Shown: in pieces, positions 23,027-32,036 of the stretch
Numbering within the stretch: position 1 is the first letter of the stretch
How the letters are laid out: each line of letters opens with the position of its first letter
Origin: Thermoanaerobaculia bacterium
GTDB taxonomy: Bacteria > Acidobacteriota > Thermoanaerobaculia > Multivoradales > J023
Reading direction: 5' to 3'
Assembly (NCBI GenBank): GCA_030431255.1
Contig: JAUIJL010000021.1
Location: 92,071-156,070 of the forward strand
Length of the DNA: 64,000 bases
Notes under the pieces: model-generated
Databases searched by the model: none
What the model was told of the DNA's origin: nothing
The model's input: only the letters and a program-made list of their open reading frames with translations
Position numbers and translations under genes: made by a program

Positions 23027-24067
23027 TCAATCGTCTGATGTGGGTGATGCGGGCTCGGTATCGAGGCCGTGCTCTCCCAAGAAACCTTCCAATTTCCTTC
23101 CAAACTCACCCGGTGATTCGGCATGGGGCAGGATGCCGGCTTGCTCGAATACTTCCAGATCCGCGTCGGGTAGGCGGCTGATCCAAAGATCCGCGGACTC
23201 CACCGGCGGGCTAACCGCTCGGCGACCCCAGGCGATCCACGTGGGGACGTTCACCCGGGGCAGAAGCTCGCGGACACCGTGATTCAAATAACCGCTGACA
23301 TATGCCGCCAGCGCCTCCTGGGCTCCGTCTCGATGGCTGTTCAGATAATGCGAATCGATCAGCGCTTCGTCGACCAAGGACGGGGAGCCGAAGACATCCC
23401 GTCGCAGGTAGGCGGCGATGTTGGCACGGCTGGTAAAGACGTTGATCGCCGAGGTGCCGAGGATCGGCAGGCGCAACATCCGGTTGAGCACCGCGTCCTT
23501 GAGGTCGGGCTCGTCGCCATAGAGCTCCATGCCCAAGGGGGCGATCAATCCCAAGGCCGAGATCCGAGAGGGTTGGTCGATCACGGTTTGCACGGCGTAA
23601 GCAGCGCTCAATCCGGCGGCCACCAGCACTACCCGGCGTCCTGGGGAGTCGGCCGCCACCACGTGGTCGAGGAAGTCCCTCAACAGTTGGATGTACAGCT
23701 CACTGTCGTGGTGATCGCCGCTGGCACTGGATTGGCCCCAACCCGGCAGGTCGGGGGCGAAAACCTCAAAGCTCGGGGCCAGCTGCTCCGCCGCCCCGCG
23801 CCATTCGTCAGAGCTGTGACCGGGGCCGAAGGCGTGGATCAGCACCACCGCGGGCCCTTCTCCCAAACGCTGGTAAGCGATGTCGCCGTGGGACCAACGA
23901 TAGCGATCACCGCTGCCCCAGGTGGCGTCGGGCAGGTTGCGAGCCCGGCGGGCAACCAAAGAATTGAGCAAAGCGGGCAAACCCACGGCAGCGCCGCCCA
24001 CCACCAAACCCTGGGTCAACCGACGGCGTCTCCGGCGACGCAGCTCCTCTTCGCTGCTTTGAGCCAT
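23027..24067 (-). CDS. Alpha/beta hydrolase-fold protein, probably exported
   Basis: 346 residues. The N-terminus is extremely Arg-rich (RRRRRRLTQGLVVGGAAVGL), followed by a hydrophobic stretch, which could be a Tat signal or an anchor. The fold is clear: AVVLIHAFGPGHSSDEW (oxyanion HG-like strand-loop, with HAFG in place of HGFG), FAPDLPGWGQSSAS, then LVAAGLSAAYAV where a nucleophile Ser sits in a G-x-S-x-A elbow instead of G-x-S-x-G. A C-terminal His (ILPHAESPGEF) is well placed. It resembles haloalkane dehalogenase/epoxide hydrolase-like members; substrate unknown. About 275 bp without any evident feature separate it from the phosphohexomutase. Confidence 0.75.
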   Translation of the reverse strand: MAQSSEEELRRRRRRRLTQGLVVGGAAVGLPALLNSLVARRARNLPDATWGSGDRYRWSHGDIAYQRLGEGPAVVLIHAFGPGHSSDEWRGAAEQLAPSFEVFAPDLPGWGQSSASGDHHDSELYIQLLRDFLDHVVAADSPGRRVVLVAAGLSAAYAVQTVIDQPSRISALGLIAPLGMELYGDEPDLKDAVLNRMLRLPILGTSAINVFTSRANIAAYLRRDVFGSPSLVDEALIDSHYLNSHRDGAQEALAAYVSGYLNHGVRELLPRVNVPTWIAWGRRAVSPPVESADLWISRLPDADLEVFEQAGILPHAESPGEFGRKLEGFLGEHGLDTEPASPTSDD

Positions 24068-24214
24068 GGGCCGAGGATACCACGCAGAGGGTCCCTAGGA
24101 CGATGGCGAAAACGATGGCGGGGAGGTCGCGACGAAGCCTTGGAGTGACGGACCGTGGTGGCACGATGTCGGGGGTCCGGGTAGGGTTAGAATGTTCGAA
24201 AGGAGTCGTTCATC

Positions 24215-24778
24215 ATGGCCATTCGCCCCATCGTTCGCTTAGGACATCCCGCCTTACGCAGCCCGGCCGATCCGGTGCCGCTCGAGAAATTGGCCGATCC
24301 AGAGTTTCAGACTTTGATCGACGATATGTTGGAAACCATGGACGACGCCGGCGGTGTCGGTCTCGCCGCGCCCCAGCTGGGGCTGCCGTGGCAGCTCTTT
24401 GTTTACGCCGCTGTCGATCCCGATCACGAGGACGACGACGAGCACGAGCCCGAGCTCAAGGTCCTGGTCAATCCCGGTATCGATCCCGAGAGCCGAGAGG
24501 TGGTTTACGACTGGGAGGGCTGTCTTTCCATCTCCGACATGCGCGGCTTGGTGCCCAGATATCCCGCCGTGTTGGTTCACGCCTTCGACCGCCACGGAGA
24601 GCGGCTCGACTTCCGAGCCGAGCGCTACGAGGCGCGCATCGTCCAACACGAATTCGACCACCTCAACGGCATCGTCTTTTTGGATCGCATGCGCGATCTG
24701 CGGTCCTTGGCCTTCGGTGACGAGTGGGAGCAATTCATGATCCGGGGCGAGGACAGTGAGGGAGCCGGCGACGGATGA
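24215..24778 (+). CDS. def: Peptide deformylase
   Basis: 187 residues. The three family motifs are intact: GVGLAAPQLG (motif 1), EGCLSISD (motif 2, metal Cys) and QHEFDHLNG (motif 3, two metal His and catalytic Glu). The enzyme removes the N-formyl group from nascent proteins at the ribosome. An acidic insertion (DPDHEDDDEHEPE) after motif 1 is longer than in E. coli. AAAGGAG lies 9 bases before the ATG. The stop overlaps the rlmH start (ATGA, 24775-24778), so the two ribosome-related genes are co-translated. Confidence 0.97.
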   Translation: MAIRPIVRLGHPALRSPADPVPLEKLADPEFQTLIDDMLETMDDAGGVGLAAPQLGLPWQLFVYAAVDPDHEDDDEHEPELKVLVNPGIDPESREVVYDWEGCLSISDMRGLVPRYPAVLVHAFDRHGERLDFRAERYEARIVQHEFDHLNGIVFLDRMRDLRSLAFGDEWEQFMIRGEDSEGAGDG

Positions 24779-25245
24779 GCCGCGGCTACCTCGTCTTGTG
24801 GGCTGCCCGTCACCAACGCCGCGATTGGGAGGATCTGTGCGCCGACTATCGCCGTCGGATCCAGCACAATGCCTCGATTCGCGACCAAATGATCAAGGTG
24901 AAGGGCTCAAGCGATGATCCGGGCCGCATCAAGGCCGAAGGTGCGGCGCTGCTGGCCGCTTTGCCCGACCCTTGTTGGACCGTCGCCTTGGACCCCCGGG
25001 GCAAAACCCTCAGCTCCGAAGCCTTCGCGCGGGAGCTCGCCCGCCTGGAGGAAGACTGGCCCCATCCTGTGGCCTTCGTCATCGGCTCTGACGCCGGGCT
25101 CGACGAAGAGGTCTCAAAAGCCGCCCGGCTGCGACTTTCCTACGGCCCGATGATTTACGGCCATGAGCTGGCCCGGCTGGTTCTTTACGAACAGCTGTAC
25201 AGAGCTCTTTGTATCCGGCGGGGAATAAAGTACCATCGGCGCTGA
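24775..25245 (+). CDS. rlmH: 23S rRNA (pseudouridine-1915 N3)-methyltransferase RlmH
   Basis: 156 residues, normal length for this SPOUT methyltransferase, which methylates pseudouridine 1915 in helix 69 of 23S rRNA on assembled 70S ribosomes. The AdoMet-binding trefoil knot is visible in PVAFVIGSDAGLDEEV and LSYGPMIYGHELARLVLYEQ, ending ALCIRRGIKYHR. It begins within the last codons of def. The downstream gap of 140 bp before the DksA-like gene contains an imperfect hairpin but no clear terminator. Confidence 0.95.
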   Translation: MSRGYLVLWAARHQRRDWEDLCADYRRRIQHNASIRDQMIKVKGSSDDPGRIKAEGAALLAALPDPCWTVALDPRGKTLSSEAFARELARLEEDWPHPVAFVIGSDAGLDEEVSKAARLRLSYGPMIYGHELARLVLYEQLYRALCIRRGIKYHRR

Positions 25246-25386
25246 ATTTCAGGGCGCCTCGAAATTCGCGGAATCCGGCGCTTGAAAAGCAACCGAGGAA
25301 TCCCTGAATCCGTATGATCACTTGCCGGTCGATTGCCGGCGGGCGAGAGTCAGCAGAGTAACTACATCGAGAGGGAAATTCCCGAA

Positions 25387-25773
25387 GTGCCCTACACCAA
25401 AGTTGTTCCAGAAGCGATCGCGGTGGAAGATCTAGACGGTTTTCGCGTGATTCTCGAGAAAAAGCGCGAAGAAGTTCTGAATCTCTACCGGCACGATGTG
25501 GCCGCGGGCCAGCAGTCCACCGACGACAACGCTGACGATTTTGCCGACCGGGCAAATAACTCCTACAACCGCGAGACGATGTTCGCCATCTCGGACGCGG
25601 AGAGGAGCTTGCTTTTCGAGATCGACGAAGCGCTCGATCGGCTCGAAAGCCAGGCGTTCGGCGCTTGCACCAACTGTCAGAACGAGATTGGCAAGGCGCG
25701 CATCGAAGCCATTCCATGGGCCTCGCTGTGCATTGATTGCGCGGAGCTCAAGGAAAGAGGTCTCCTGGACTGA
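25387..25773 (+). CDS. TraR/DksA-family zinc-finger protein
   Basis: 128 residues from the GTG at 25387. An in-frame TTG at 25333 would add 18 residues but has no RBS, whereas GAGAGG precedes the GTG by 12 bases; the start is uncertain. A helical N-terminal part (FRVILEKKREEVLNLYRHDV) includes the acidic tip-like segment STDDNADDFADRANNSYNRE, and then the C4 zinc finger CTNC-x17-CIDC. DksA-type proteins insert into the RNA polymerase secondary channel and modulate initiation with ppGpp; many short relatives have other or unknown roles. The acidic residues in the loop fit a DksA-like function. Placed between rlmH and the LapA/LapB-like gene. Confidence 0.85.
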   Translation: MPYTKVVPEAIAVEDLDGFRVILEKKREEVLNLYRHDVAAGQQSTDDNADDFADRANNSYNRETMFAISDAERSLLFEIDEALDRLESQAFGACTNCQNEIGKARIEAIPWASLCIDCAELKERGLLD

Positions 25774-25875
25774 TCTTGTCGGGCTCGGGTTAAGATCTAG
25801 GCAGAAGACCCGTGATCACGGATGACGGCGAAGCCGCAGTGGCATTGCCGTGGTGCGTCCGACCAAGGAGGGCCT

Positions 25876-27333
25876 GTGCAGATCCGAACCTACATCGGCG
25901 TGCTGTTGGGCTTGGTGTTGATGGTGGAGGCCTCCGCCGTGACCCTGCTCAACCAAGGCCTTCTTTTCGAACGCTTCAGCCTGACCTCGGAATTCACCAT
26001 TCCGGTCTACGGCGCCTTCGTCCTGGTGTTCTTGCTCGGCTGCTTGCCCCCGCTCACCGTGCTCTTGGTTCAAAGCCTACGCCGGGATCTGACCCAAAGG
26101 CGGGAGCGCCGACGTCACCGGGAGGCGAAGAGCTCCGAGCAGCGGCTACGCCGGGCCATCGATTGCCAGCGAGACGGCCAATTCCAGCGCGCCGCCGCCG
26201 AGCTCGAAGCGGTGCTGGCGGAGAAACCCGAGGATTTTTCGACCCTGCTCCGCTACGGCGAGATCTTGCGTCTGCTCGGACGCCATCGGGAAGCGCTGGA
26301 CGTCCACCGACGTGCGTCGGTCCTCTATCCCCAAAGTGTCGCGGTGCTCTACCAGCTGGCGGCGGACTACGAAGAAGCGGATCCCGAGGGCGGTGCCGTC
26401 GACGGTGACGGTAGCCAAGTCGCGCACGAGGTGCGGAATCGAATTCTGCGCGATTTCCCGGGTTTCGGTCTTCAGGTCCTGCGCCGTCGCCGGGATACGG
26501 CCATGGCGGCCGGCCGCTGGGACGAGGCGGTGCGTTGGCACGACAAAATCGGTGCCCTGGGCTCCGGTGAGCTGCAAAAAGAAGACGCGGCGGTTCGCCA
26601 GGGCTTGAGCTATCAGCGGGGGGTGGCCCTGCTCGAATCGGATCGCGCCGCGGAGGCGGCCGAGGTATTTCGCGGCCTGCTCGAAGAGCAAGAGCGATTT
26701 GTTCCGGCAGCCATCATGCTCGGCGAAGCACAGCTTCTGCTCGACGATGAAAGTGCCGCCCTGGAAGCTTGGCGCCGAGGTTTTACCGCCACGGGCTCGC
26801 CGGTTTTTCTGCAACGCTTGGAAGACTACTTCATTGAGATCTCGGCGCCGGATCGGGCCATCCAAATGCTGCACGGCCTGATCACCCAATCGGAAAACGA
26901 CCTTCTGCCGATGCTCTTCTTGGGGCGGTTGTACTATCGGGTCGAGATGTTGGACGAAGCCTACAAGGTGCTGCAAAGCATCCGCGAGCCCATGGACGGG
27001 TCCGCCAGCTTCCACTATCTCCTGGGACGAATTCGCAAGCGTCGCGACGATCCGGCCGCTGCCCTAGAGCTCTTCCAGAACGGGCTCAAGCGCATGGGCA
27101 TCCCCAACGAATCCTACGTCTGTGGTCATTGCGCGGAGACCTACTCCGAATGGCACGGTTGGTGTAAGCGCTGCGGCACCTGGAGCTCGATCGAGCTCGA
27201 CGTGGGCAAGGAGCAGCTCACTCGCGAAGACCTGGGCATGGCGCCGGTTCCCCATCTCGGCGGTTACGGCCCCGTGGATGCTTGGGATCTGGATGGTTTC
27301 GACGACGGGATCGAATCTCCGTCTTCCACCTGA
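25876..27333 (+). CDS. LapA-LapB fusion-like TPR protein with rubredoxin-type zinc ribbon
   Basis: 485 residues. GTG at 25876 sits 4 bases after a perfect AAGGAGG. Residues 1-75 hold two membrane helices separated by a short loop, then a basic cytosolic segment (LRRDLTQRRERRRHREAK), as in LapA (DUF1049). Residues about 95-405 are TPR-like helices (FQRAAAELEAVLAEKPEDFS, LFLGRLYYRVEMLDEAYKVL). Residues about 413-435 are YVCGHCAETYSEWHGWCKRC, a two-CxxC rubredoxin-type ribbon followed by GTWSSIEL, as at the end of LapB/YciM. In E. coli, LapA and LapB are separate proteins; LapB directs LpxC to FtsH to limit lipopolysaccharide synthesis. One polypeptide here appears to combine both. Role inferred from domain order only. 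Confidence 0.82.
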   Translation: MQIRTYIGVLLGLVLMVEASAVTLLNQGLLFERFSLTSEFTIPVYGAFVLVFLLGCLPPLTVLLVQSLRRDLTQRRERRRHREAKSSEQRLRRAIDCQRDGQFQRAAAELEAVLAEKPEDFSTLLRYGEILRLLGRHREALDVHRRASVLYPQSVAVLYQLAADYEEADPEGGAVDGDGSQVAHEVRNRILRDFPGFGLQVLRRRRDTAMAAGRWDEAVRWHDKIGALGSGELQKEDAAVRQGLSYQRGVALLESDRAAEAAEVFRGLLEEQERFVPAAIMLGEAQLLLDDESAALEAWRRGFTATGSPVFLQRLEDYFIEISAPDRAIQMLHGLITQSENDLLPMLFLGRLYYRVEMLDEAYKVLQSIREPMDGSASFHYLLGRIRKRRDDPAAALELFQNGLKRMGIPNESYVCGHCAETYSEWHGWCKRCGTWSSIELDVGKEQLTREDLGMAPVPHLGGYGPVDAWDLDGFDDGIESPSST

Positions 27334-27382
27334 GCATCCGTCTTCCCCCTGAGCAACGTAAGAAAGATCCCAACGGCGACCT

Positions 27383-28843
27383 ATGGCAAGCACGACCCTA
27401 GACGGCATCTTGAAGCGGATCGAAAAGGGCGAGGTGGAGCCCGTCTACCTGATCAGCGGCGATCTCGTGGCCGCCGAGCCCCAAGCCTCGCGCCTGGCGA
27501 AAGCGGTGGCCGAGCGCGCCGGCTGCTCGGTGGAAACCCACAAACGTCCGGATCGGCTCAGCACGCTCTTCGCCGATCTCAGGACCATGGGCCTGTTCTC
27601 GCCCGCCAAGGTGATGTTGGTCGTCGACACGGCGATTCTGGCGGACTCCAAGGCCGCGGCGGAGCTGATCGACCAAGCCGGTGAAGGCTTGCCGGTGGAG
27701 GACCCCGCCGCGGAGCTCGGGGGAGCCCAGCGGGAAGCGGCCTCCCGGCTTTTCCAAGCTTTGCATGTCTTCGGCATGGACACCGAGGTGGGTGACGCCT
27801 CGGAGGTCATCGCGTCCCTACCGAAATGGGCGCTGCAAGGCGGCCGAGCCTTCCGCAAGAAGAAACCCCGGGGCCGCAACGCCAAGGATCTGAAAGCCCT
27901 GCAGGAAGGTTTGGTCGAGCTGCTCGAAGCTGGGCGAAACAGCGGTCTGGTGGGTTTCGCCCAAGGCGACCTGGCAGAGCTGGGGGAGCTGACCCAAGGT
28001 GCCATGCCCGATGGCCATTGTCTTATTCTCGCCGAGTCGTCGGTATCGGCGGATCACCCCGTGGTGGCGACGCTGAAAGAGCGCAAGGCCATGGTCTCCG
28101 TCGCCACGGTATCGGCCGGCAAGGGCGGGGATTGGCAAGGCTTGACGGATCTGGTCCGCGAGCTCGAGCAGGAGACGGGGGTCGGCATCGCCGCCGACGC
28201 GCTCAAAGAGCTGGCCCGTCGGACCCTGCGTGGAACCGGCGACTTTCGAGATAAATCCGCGGCGTCGTCGTCCACCGCCCGTTTGGCCGGGGAATATCGC
28301 AAGCTGGCGGGTCTGGCCAAAGGCCACGGCAAGAAGAAGATCGACCGTGGGCTGGTGGAGGAGACGATCAAGGATCGGGGCGAGGAGGACGTCTGGCAAA
28401 TCCTCGACGCCGTCGGCAATGGTCGGGGGGCCGAAGCCGTCGCCCGCTACCACCGCTTGATCGAATCCTCGGGCGATGAAATGGCCGCCCGCCTTTCCTT
28501 CTTCTCCCTGCTCGCTTCCTTCTGCCGGCAGCTCAGCGCCGTGGCCGGTGTCGCCCGCGTCGCTCGCGTGCAGCCCGGGGTGCGCAACTACAACCAATTC
28601 AAAAGCCGCTGGGCCCCGGCCCTACAAGGTGATTTGCCCCACGGCGGCAAGAATCCCTTAGCCGGCCTGCACCCCTACCGCCTGCACAAGGCCTACCTGG
28701 CCGCCTCGCAAATCAAACGGGAAGAGCTCCCCCTCCTGCCTTGGCGGGCCCTCGAAACCGAGCTCCGGATCAAAGGCGACACCACCCAAGCCGACGCCGC
28801 CGTCACCGCTTTGATCACCCACCTGGTGTCCTGCCGGATGTGA
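27383..28843 (+). CDS. holA: DNA polymerase III delta subunit-like protein (long form)
   Basis: 486 residues; ordinary HolA has about 340. The N-terminus (ILKRIEKGEVEPVYLISGDL) and FADLRTMGLFSPAKVMLVVD match domain I of the clamp-loader delta subunit, and the C-terminal half (GLVEETIKDRGEEDVWQILDAV, ARYHRLIESSGDEMAARLSF, KAYLAASQIKREELPLLPWR, LETELRIKGDTTQADAAVTA) matches domains II-III that open the sliding clamp. The excess length is mainly an insertion around residues 90-190 with Lys/Arg-rich RKKKPRGRNAKDLKALQEGL. It follows the LapA/LapB gene by 49 bp and is probably co-transcribed. The weak conservation of delta subunits means the identification relies on the overall pattern. Confidence 0.8.
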   Translation: MASTTLDGILKRIEKGEVEPVYLISGDLVAAEPQASRLAKAVAERAGCSVETHKRPDRLSTLFADLRTMGLFSPAKVMLVVDTAILADSKAAAELIDQAGEGLPVEDPAAELGGAQREAASRLFQALHVFGMDTEVGDASEVIASLPKWALQGGRAFRKKKPRGRNAKDLKALQEGLVELLEAGRNSGLVGFAQGDLAELGELTQGAMPDGHCLILAESSVSADHPVVATLKERKAMVSVATVSAGKGGDWQGLTDLVRELEQETGVGIAADALKELARRTLRGTGDFRDKSAASSSTARLAGEYRKLAGLAKGHGKKKIDRGLVEETIKDRGEEDVWQILDAVGNGRGAEAVARYHRLIESSGDEMAARLSFFSLLASFCRQLSAVAGVARVARVQPGVRNYNQFKSRWAPALQGDLPHGGKNPLAGLHPYRLHKAYLAASQIKREELPLLPWRALETELRIKGDTTQADAAVTALITHLVSCRM

Positions 28844-28922
28844 GCCGTGTCGGCCGACGCCTGTTAGACTGGATCCTTCTTTCGCTCCATCGAACCGGGA
28901 AACCTCCGGGACTGCAGGGAAT

Positions 28923-29522
28923 GTGAGCCCTGAAACCATGCGCCGAGCCGATCAAGACGCCATGACCGAGCTGCTCCAACGCTGGAGCGCGGGTGAATCG
29001 GGCGCCTTCGACGATCTGATGGATCTGGCCTACCAGCGTCTGCACCGTATCGCCCACGGCCAAGCGCGTCGCGAGCGCGCCGGTCATACGCTGCAAGCGA
29101 CGGAGATCCTGCATGAGGCGGTGTTGCGCCTCATGGATCTGCGCAGCCTTTCGTGGTCCGACCGCGGGCATTTCTTCGCCGTGTCGACCGAGATGATGCG
29201 TCGGATCTTGGTGGACTACGCCCGTCGCAATAATCGCTTGAAGCGCGGTGGCTCCGATCAGCAGGTGACGCTACACGAAGCGGCCTCATTGACCGCGGAA
29301 GGCCGTCCGCTGGATCTTATCGCCTTGGATGAGGCCCTTTCTCTCTTGGAGCAGCGCGACCCGCAAAAGGGAAAAATCGTCAAGCTACGCATTTTCGGCG
29401 GCCTCGGCACCGAAGAGATTTCTCGCTGCTTGGGTATCTCCACCGCCACCGTGCAGCGAGAGTGGCGTCGCGCCAAGACTTGGCTCTATGCCGAGCTCAA
29501 AGGGGAGCAGATTCTTGGCTGA
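28923..29522 (+). CDS. ECF sigma factor, TIGR02999-like, partner of the downstream kinase
   Basis: 199 residues from GTG at 28923 (AGGGA just upstream). Region 2 has FDDLMDLAYQRLHRIAHGQA and HTLQATEILHEAVLRLMD; where canonical ECF sigmas have the acidic DAEDLVQE motif, this has QATEILHE with Thr60. Region 4 ends with GTEEISRCLGISTATVQREW as recognition helix. No anti-sigma gene is present. The kinase gene begins inside the last codons (8-base overlap), so the two proteins are made together. In the EcfP-PknT pair of Vibrio parahaemolyticus, a Thr in this region is phosphorylated by the kinase to allow RNA polymerase binding; the same logic is inferred here. Confidence 0.9.
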   Translation: MSPETMRRADQDAMTELLQRWSAGESGAFDDLMDLAYQRLHRIAHGQARRERAGHTLQATEILHEAVLRLMDLRSLSWSDRGHFFAVSTEMMRRILVDYARRNNRLKRGGSDQQVTLHEAASLTAEGRPLDLIALDEALSLLEQRDPQKGKIVKLRIFGGLGTEEISRCLGISTATVQREWRRAKTWLYAELKGEQILG

Positions 29523-32025
29523 TGACCGCTGGCAAGAGCTCGACGCCGCGTTTGATGCCGCCCTAGAGCTCGAAGGCGAAGACCGCCGGGCGCTGCTCCG
29601 TGGGCTCGGCGAGCGGGACCCCGAGCTTCGGCGCGGCGTGGAGCGATTGCTGGCCCTGGAGCTTGAGGCCGGAGCCTTGCTCTCGGGGCCGGCGATGCTG
29701 GAGTCGTTCGGTGCAACCGGCCTCGGCGGTGACCTTCTCGGATCGCGCATTGGTCCGTATCGCCTGGTGAGCCTGCTCGGCCAAGGCGGCATGGGGCAGG
29801 TCTATCTCGCCGAACGGGCCGACGAGCAATTTGAGCAGCAGGTCGCGATCAAGATCCTCGCCGGACCGGGCACCCCGGGATTGTTGCGACGATTCCGCAC
29901 CGAGCGGCAGATCCTCGCCCGTTTCGAGCATCCGTGGATCGCTCGATTGCTCGACGGGGGAGTGGCCGACGACGGTCGCCTGTACCTAGTGCTCGAATAC
30001 GTGGACGGCGTGCCCATCGATCGCTTTTGCCGGGAGCGCGGCCTCGGCTTGGAAGAACGTCTGCGGTTGTTTCTCGATGTCTGCACCGCGGTGACCTACG
30101 CCCATCAACAGCTGATCGTGCATCGAGACTTGAAACCGGCCAACATCCTGGTGACCGATGACGGCACCCCGAAGCTGCTCGACTTCGGCATCGCCAAAGT
30201 GCTCGATCCCGGGCAATTTCCCCACCAGCCGACCCAAACCCATTTCAGCCAGAGGCCGCTGACCCTGCAATATGCCAGCCCCGAGCAGGTGACGGGTGGC
30301 GCCATCACCACCGCCACAGACGTCTACGGACTCGGCTTGCTGCTTTACGAGCTGGTCACCGGAGGCTCGCCCTTTCCCGTAGGCGATCTATCCACCGGCG
30401 AAGCCGAACGACGAATCTGCCATGCCGAGCCGCCTCCGGCGAGTGTGTTGTTGGCGGAACGAGCCGCGGAAAAGGCGGCGGAGAACAGCCCGGGAGAACG
30501 GCTGCCGATCCAGCCTCATCAGCTCAAAGGCGACCTCGATCACATCTTGGTCAAGGCCTTGGATAAATCCTCGAGCCGGCGGTATTCCTCAATCCGCCAT
30601 TTTGCCGAGGATCTCGAGCGACACCTCGAGCGCCGCCCGATCTCGGCCGGCGCGGGTGGGTGGCTTTATCGCGCCACCCGCTTCGTGCAGCGTCAGGCCT
30701 TGGCGGTCGGATTGGTCTCGGCGCTGTTCTCAGTGTTGATCGGGTTTCTGTGGATGCAGAGTCTGCACGGGCGTCAGCTGGCCCGGGAGCGGGATGAGGC
30801 CCAGGCCGCCCGCGACCGAGCCGAGCAGGTGGCGCGCTATCTGCGCGAGGTCTTCAGCAGCGCCGATCCTGAAGCGGCCCGGGGTAACCCGCCGACGGCC
30901 CGCGAGCTGTTGGAAAAAGGGGCCAACCAAGCCTTGGCCGAGCTCGATGACGATCCCACCCTACAAAGCGAGCTGATGCTGATCATGGCCGATACCCACG
31001 CCGGTTTGGGTCTCCACAGCGAAGCCATCGAGCTCTACCAAACCGCCCGCCACAAGCTCCAACGCCTGCTCGGGGCGACCCATCCGAAAATCGCCGAAGC
31101 TTCCGCTGCTCTCGGCGATTTGTGGTGGTGGCGAGGGGATGATGCCCGCGCCGAGGCCTTCCTGCGCGAGGCCCTCGCCCTGCGTTCGGCGTCGCTGGGA
31201 GCACGCCATCCCGAGACACTCGAAAGCTTGTCCGACTTGGCCCAGCATCGGGTGGAGCAAGGCCTCTACGATGAAGCCAGGGAGCTCTTCGAACGGGTTC
31301 TCCAAGCGCAGCAAGAAGTGCTCGGGCGGTCGCACCTCTCCACCTTGAGGACCCAGGTCCACCTCGGGTTGCTATGGGCCGACGTCGGTGATCGCACGCG
31401 AGCGGCGGAGAACCTGCGACAAGCCTTGCCGGTGCTTCGCGAGGCCTTGGGTGAGGATCATCCCGAGGTGGCCACCGCCCTACACAATCTCGGCGGTCTG
31501 GAAAGCGACCCCAAGGAAGCCGAGCGTCGCCTCACCCAGGCCCTGGAGATTCGACGTCGGCTCTACGACGACGACGATCCCCGCACCGCCAAGACCCGCT
31601 CGAACCTGGTGGTGATCCTGACCCGGCTCAAGGATCCCCGGGCCACGACCTTGGCGCAAGAGGAGCTGGCCCTGCGTCGGAAACGTCTGGGGAACGATCA
31701 TCCCCAGATCGGCCACGCCTTGGCCATCCTCGGAGAGGCCCTCTACCAAGCAGGTCGGATCGAGGAGGGCCTGGCCACCTTTCGACAATCCATAGCCCAT
31801 GTCGAAACATCCTTGGGCCCCGACCACCCGAAGACCGCCTATCCCGTTTCCCGGCTGGGAAATTTGCTGGTTGAGCAAGGTCGCGCCCGGGAAGCCGAGC
31901 AGCTGCTGCGCCGAGCCGTCACCATTCGCGAGCGCGCCATGGATCCCGACGCGCCGCTCCTGCTGCGGTCCAAAGCGGATCTCGAGGCGTGTCTTTCCGC
32001 CCTACAGCGGGCGGATCCAGGCTGA
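29515..32025 (+). CDS. Transmembrane Ser/Thr protein kinase with TPR sensor arm
   Basis: 836 residues from the TTG at 29515, which overlaps the sigma gene by 8 bases and has GGGGAG upstream; an ATG at 29488 is the alternative. An N-terminal helical tail (ALELEGEDRRALLRGLGERD) is typical of acidobacterial kinases. The kinase domain (residues about 82-375) is complete: LLGQGGMGQVYLAE glycine loop, VAIKIL with Lys113, HRDLKPANILV, DFGIAK, ASPEQV. A single membrane helix at about 396-418 is followed by a long outward arm of kinesin-light-chain-type TPRs (LGEDHPEVATALHNLGGLES, LGNDHPQIGHALAILGEALY). Probably phosphorylates the co-encoded sigma factor; the signal is sensed by the TPR arm. Confidence 0.92.
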   Translation: MADDRWQELDAAFDAALELEGEDRRALLRGLGERDPELRRGVERLLALELEAGALLSGPAMLESFGATGLGGDLLGSRIGPYRLVSLLGQGGMGQVYLAERADEQFEQQVAIKILAGPGTPGLLRRFRTERQILARFEHPWIARLLDGGVADDGRLYLVLEYVDGVPIDRFCRERGLGLEERLRLFLDVCTAVTYAHQQLIVHRDLKPANILVTDDGTPKLLDFGIAKVLDPGQFPHQPTQTHFSQRPLTLQYASPEQVTGGAITTATDVYGLGLLLYELVTGGSPFPVGDLSTGEAERRICHAEPPPASVLLAERAAEKAAENSPGERLPIQPHQLKGDLDHILVKALDKSSSRRYSSIRHFAEDLERHLERRPISAGAGGWLYRATRFVQRQALAVGLVSALFSVLIGFLWMQSLHGRQLARERDEAQAARDRAEQVARYLREVFSSADPEAARGNPPTARELLEKGANQALAELDDDPTLQSELMLIMADTHAGLGLHSEAIELYQTARHKLQRLLGATHPKIAEASAALGDLWWWRGDDARAEAFLREALALRSASLGARHPETLESLSDLAQHRVEQGLYDEARELFERVLQAQQEVLGRSHLSTLRTQVHLGLLWADVGDRTRAAENLRQALPVLREALGEDHPEVATALHNLGGLESDPKEAERRLTQALEIRRRLYDDDDPRTAKTRSNLVVILTRLKDPRATTLAQEELALRRKRLGNDHPQIGHALAILGEALYQAGRIEEGLATFRQSIAHVETSLGPDHPKTAYPVSRLGNLLVEQGRAREAEQLLRRAVTIRERAMDPDAPLLLRSKADLEACLSALQRADPG

Positions 32026-32036
32026 CGGCGTAGGAG

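Noticed and set aside
25246..25386. Imperfect hairpin between rlmH and the DksA-like gene as terminator or riboswitch
   Set aside because: Pairing is interrupted and no T run follows; no known riboswitch core was recognised.
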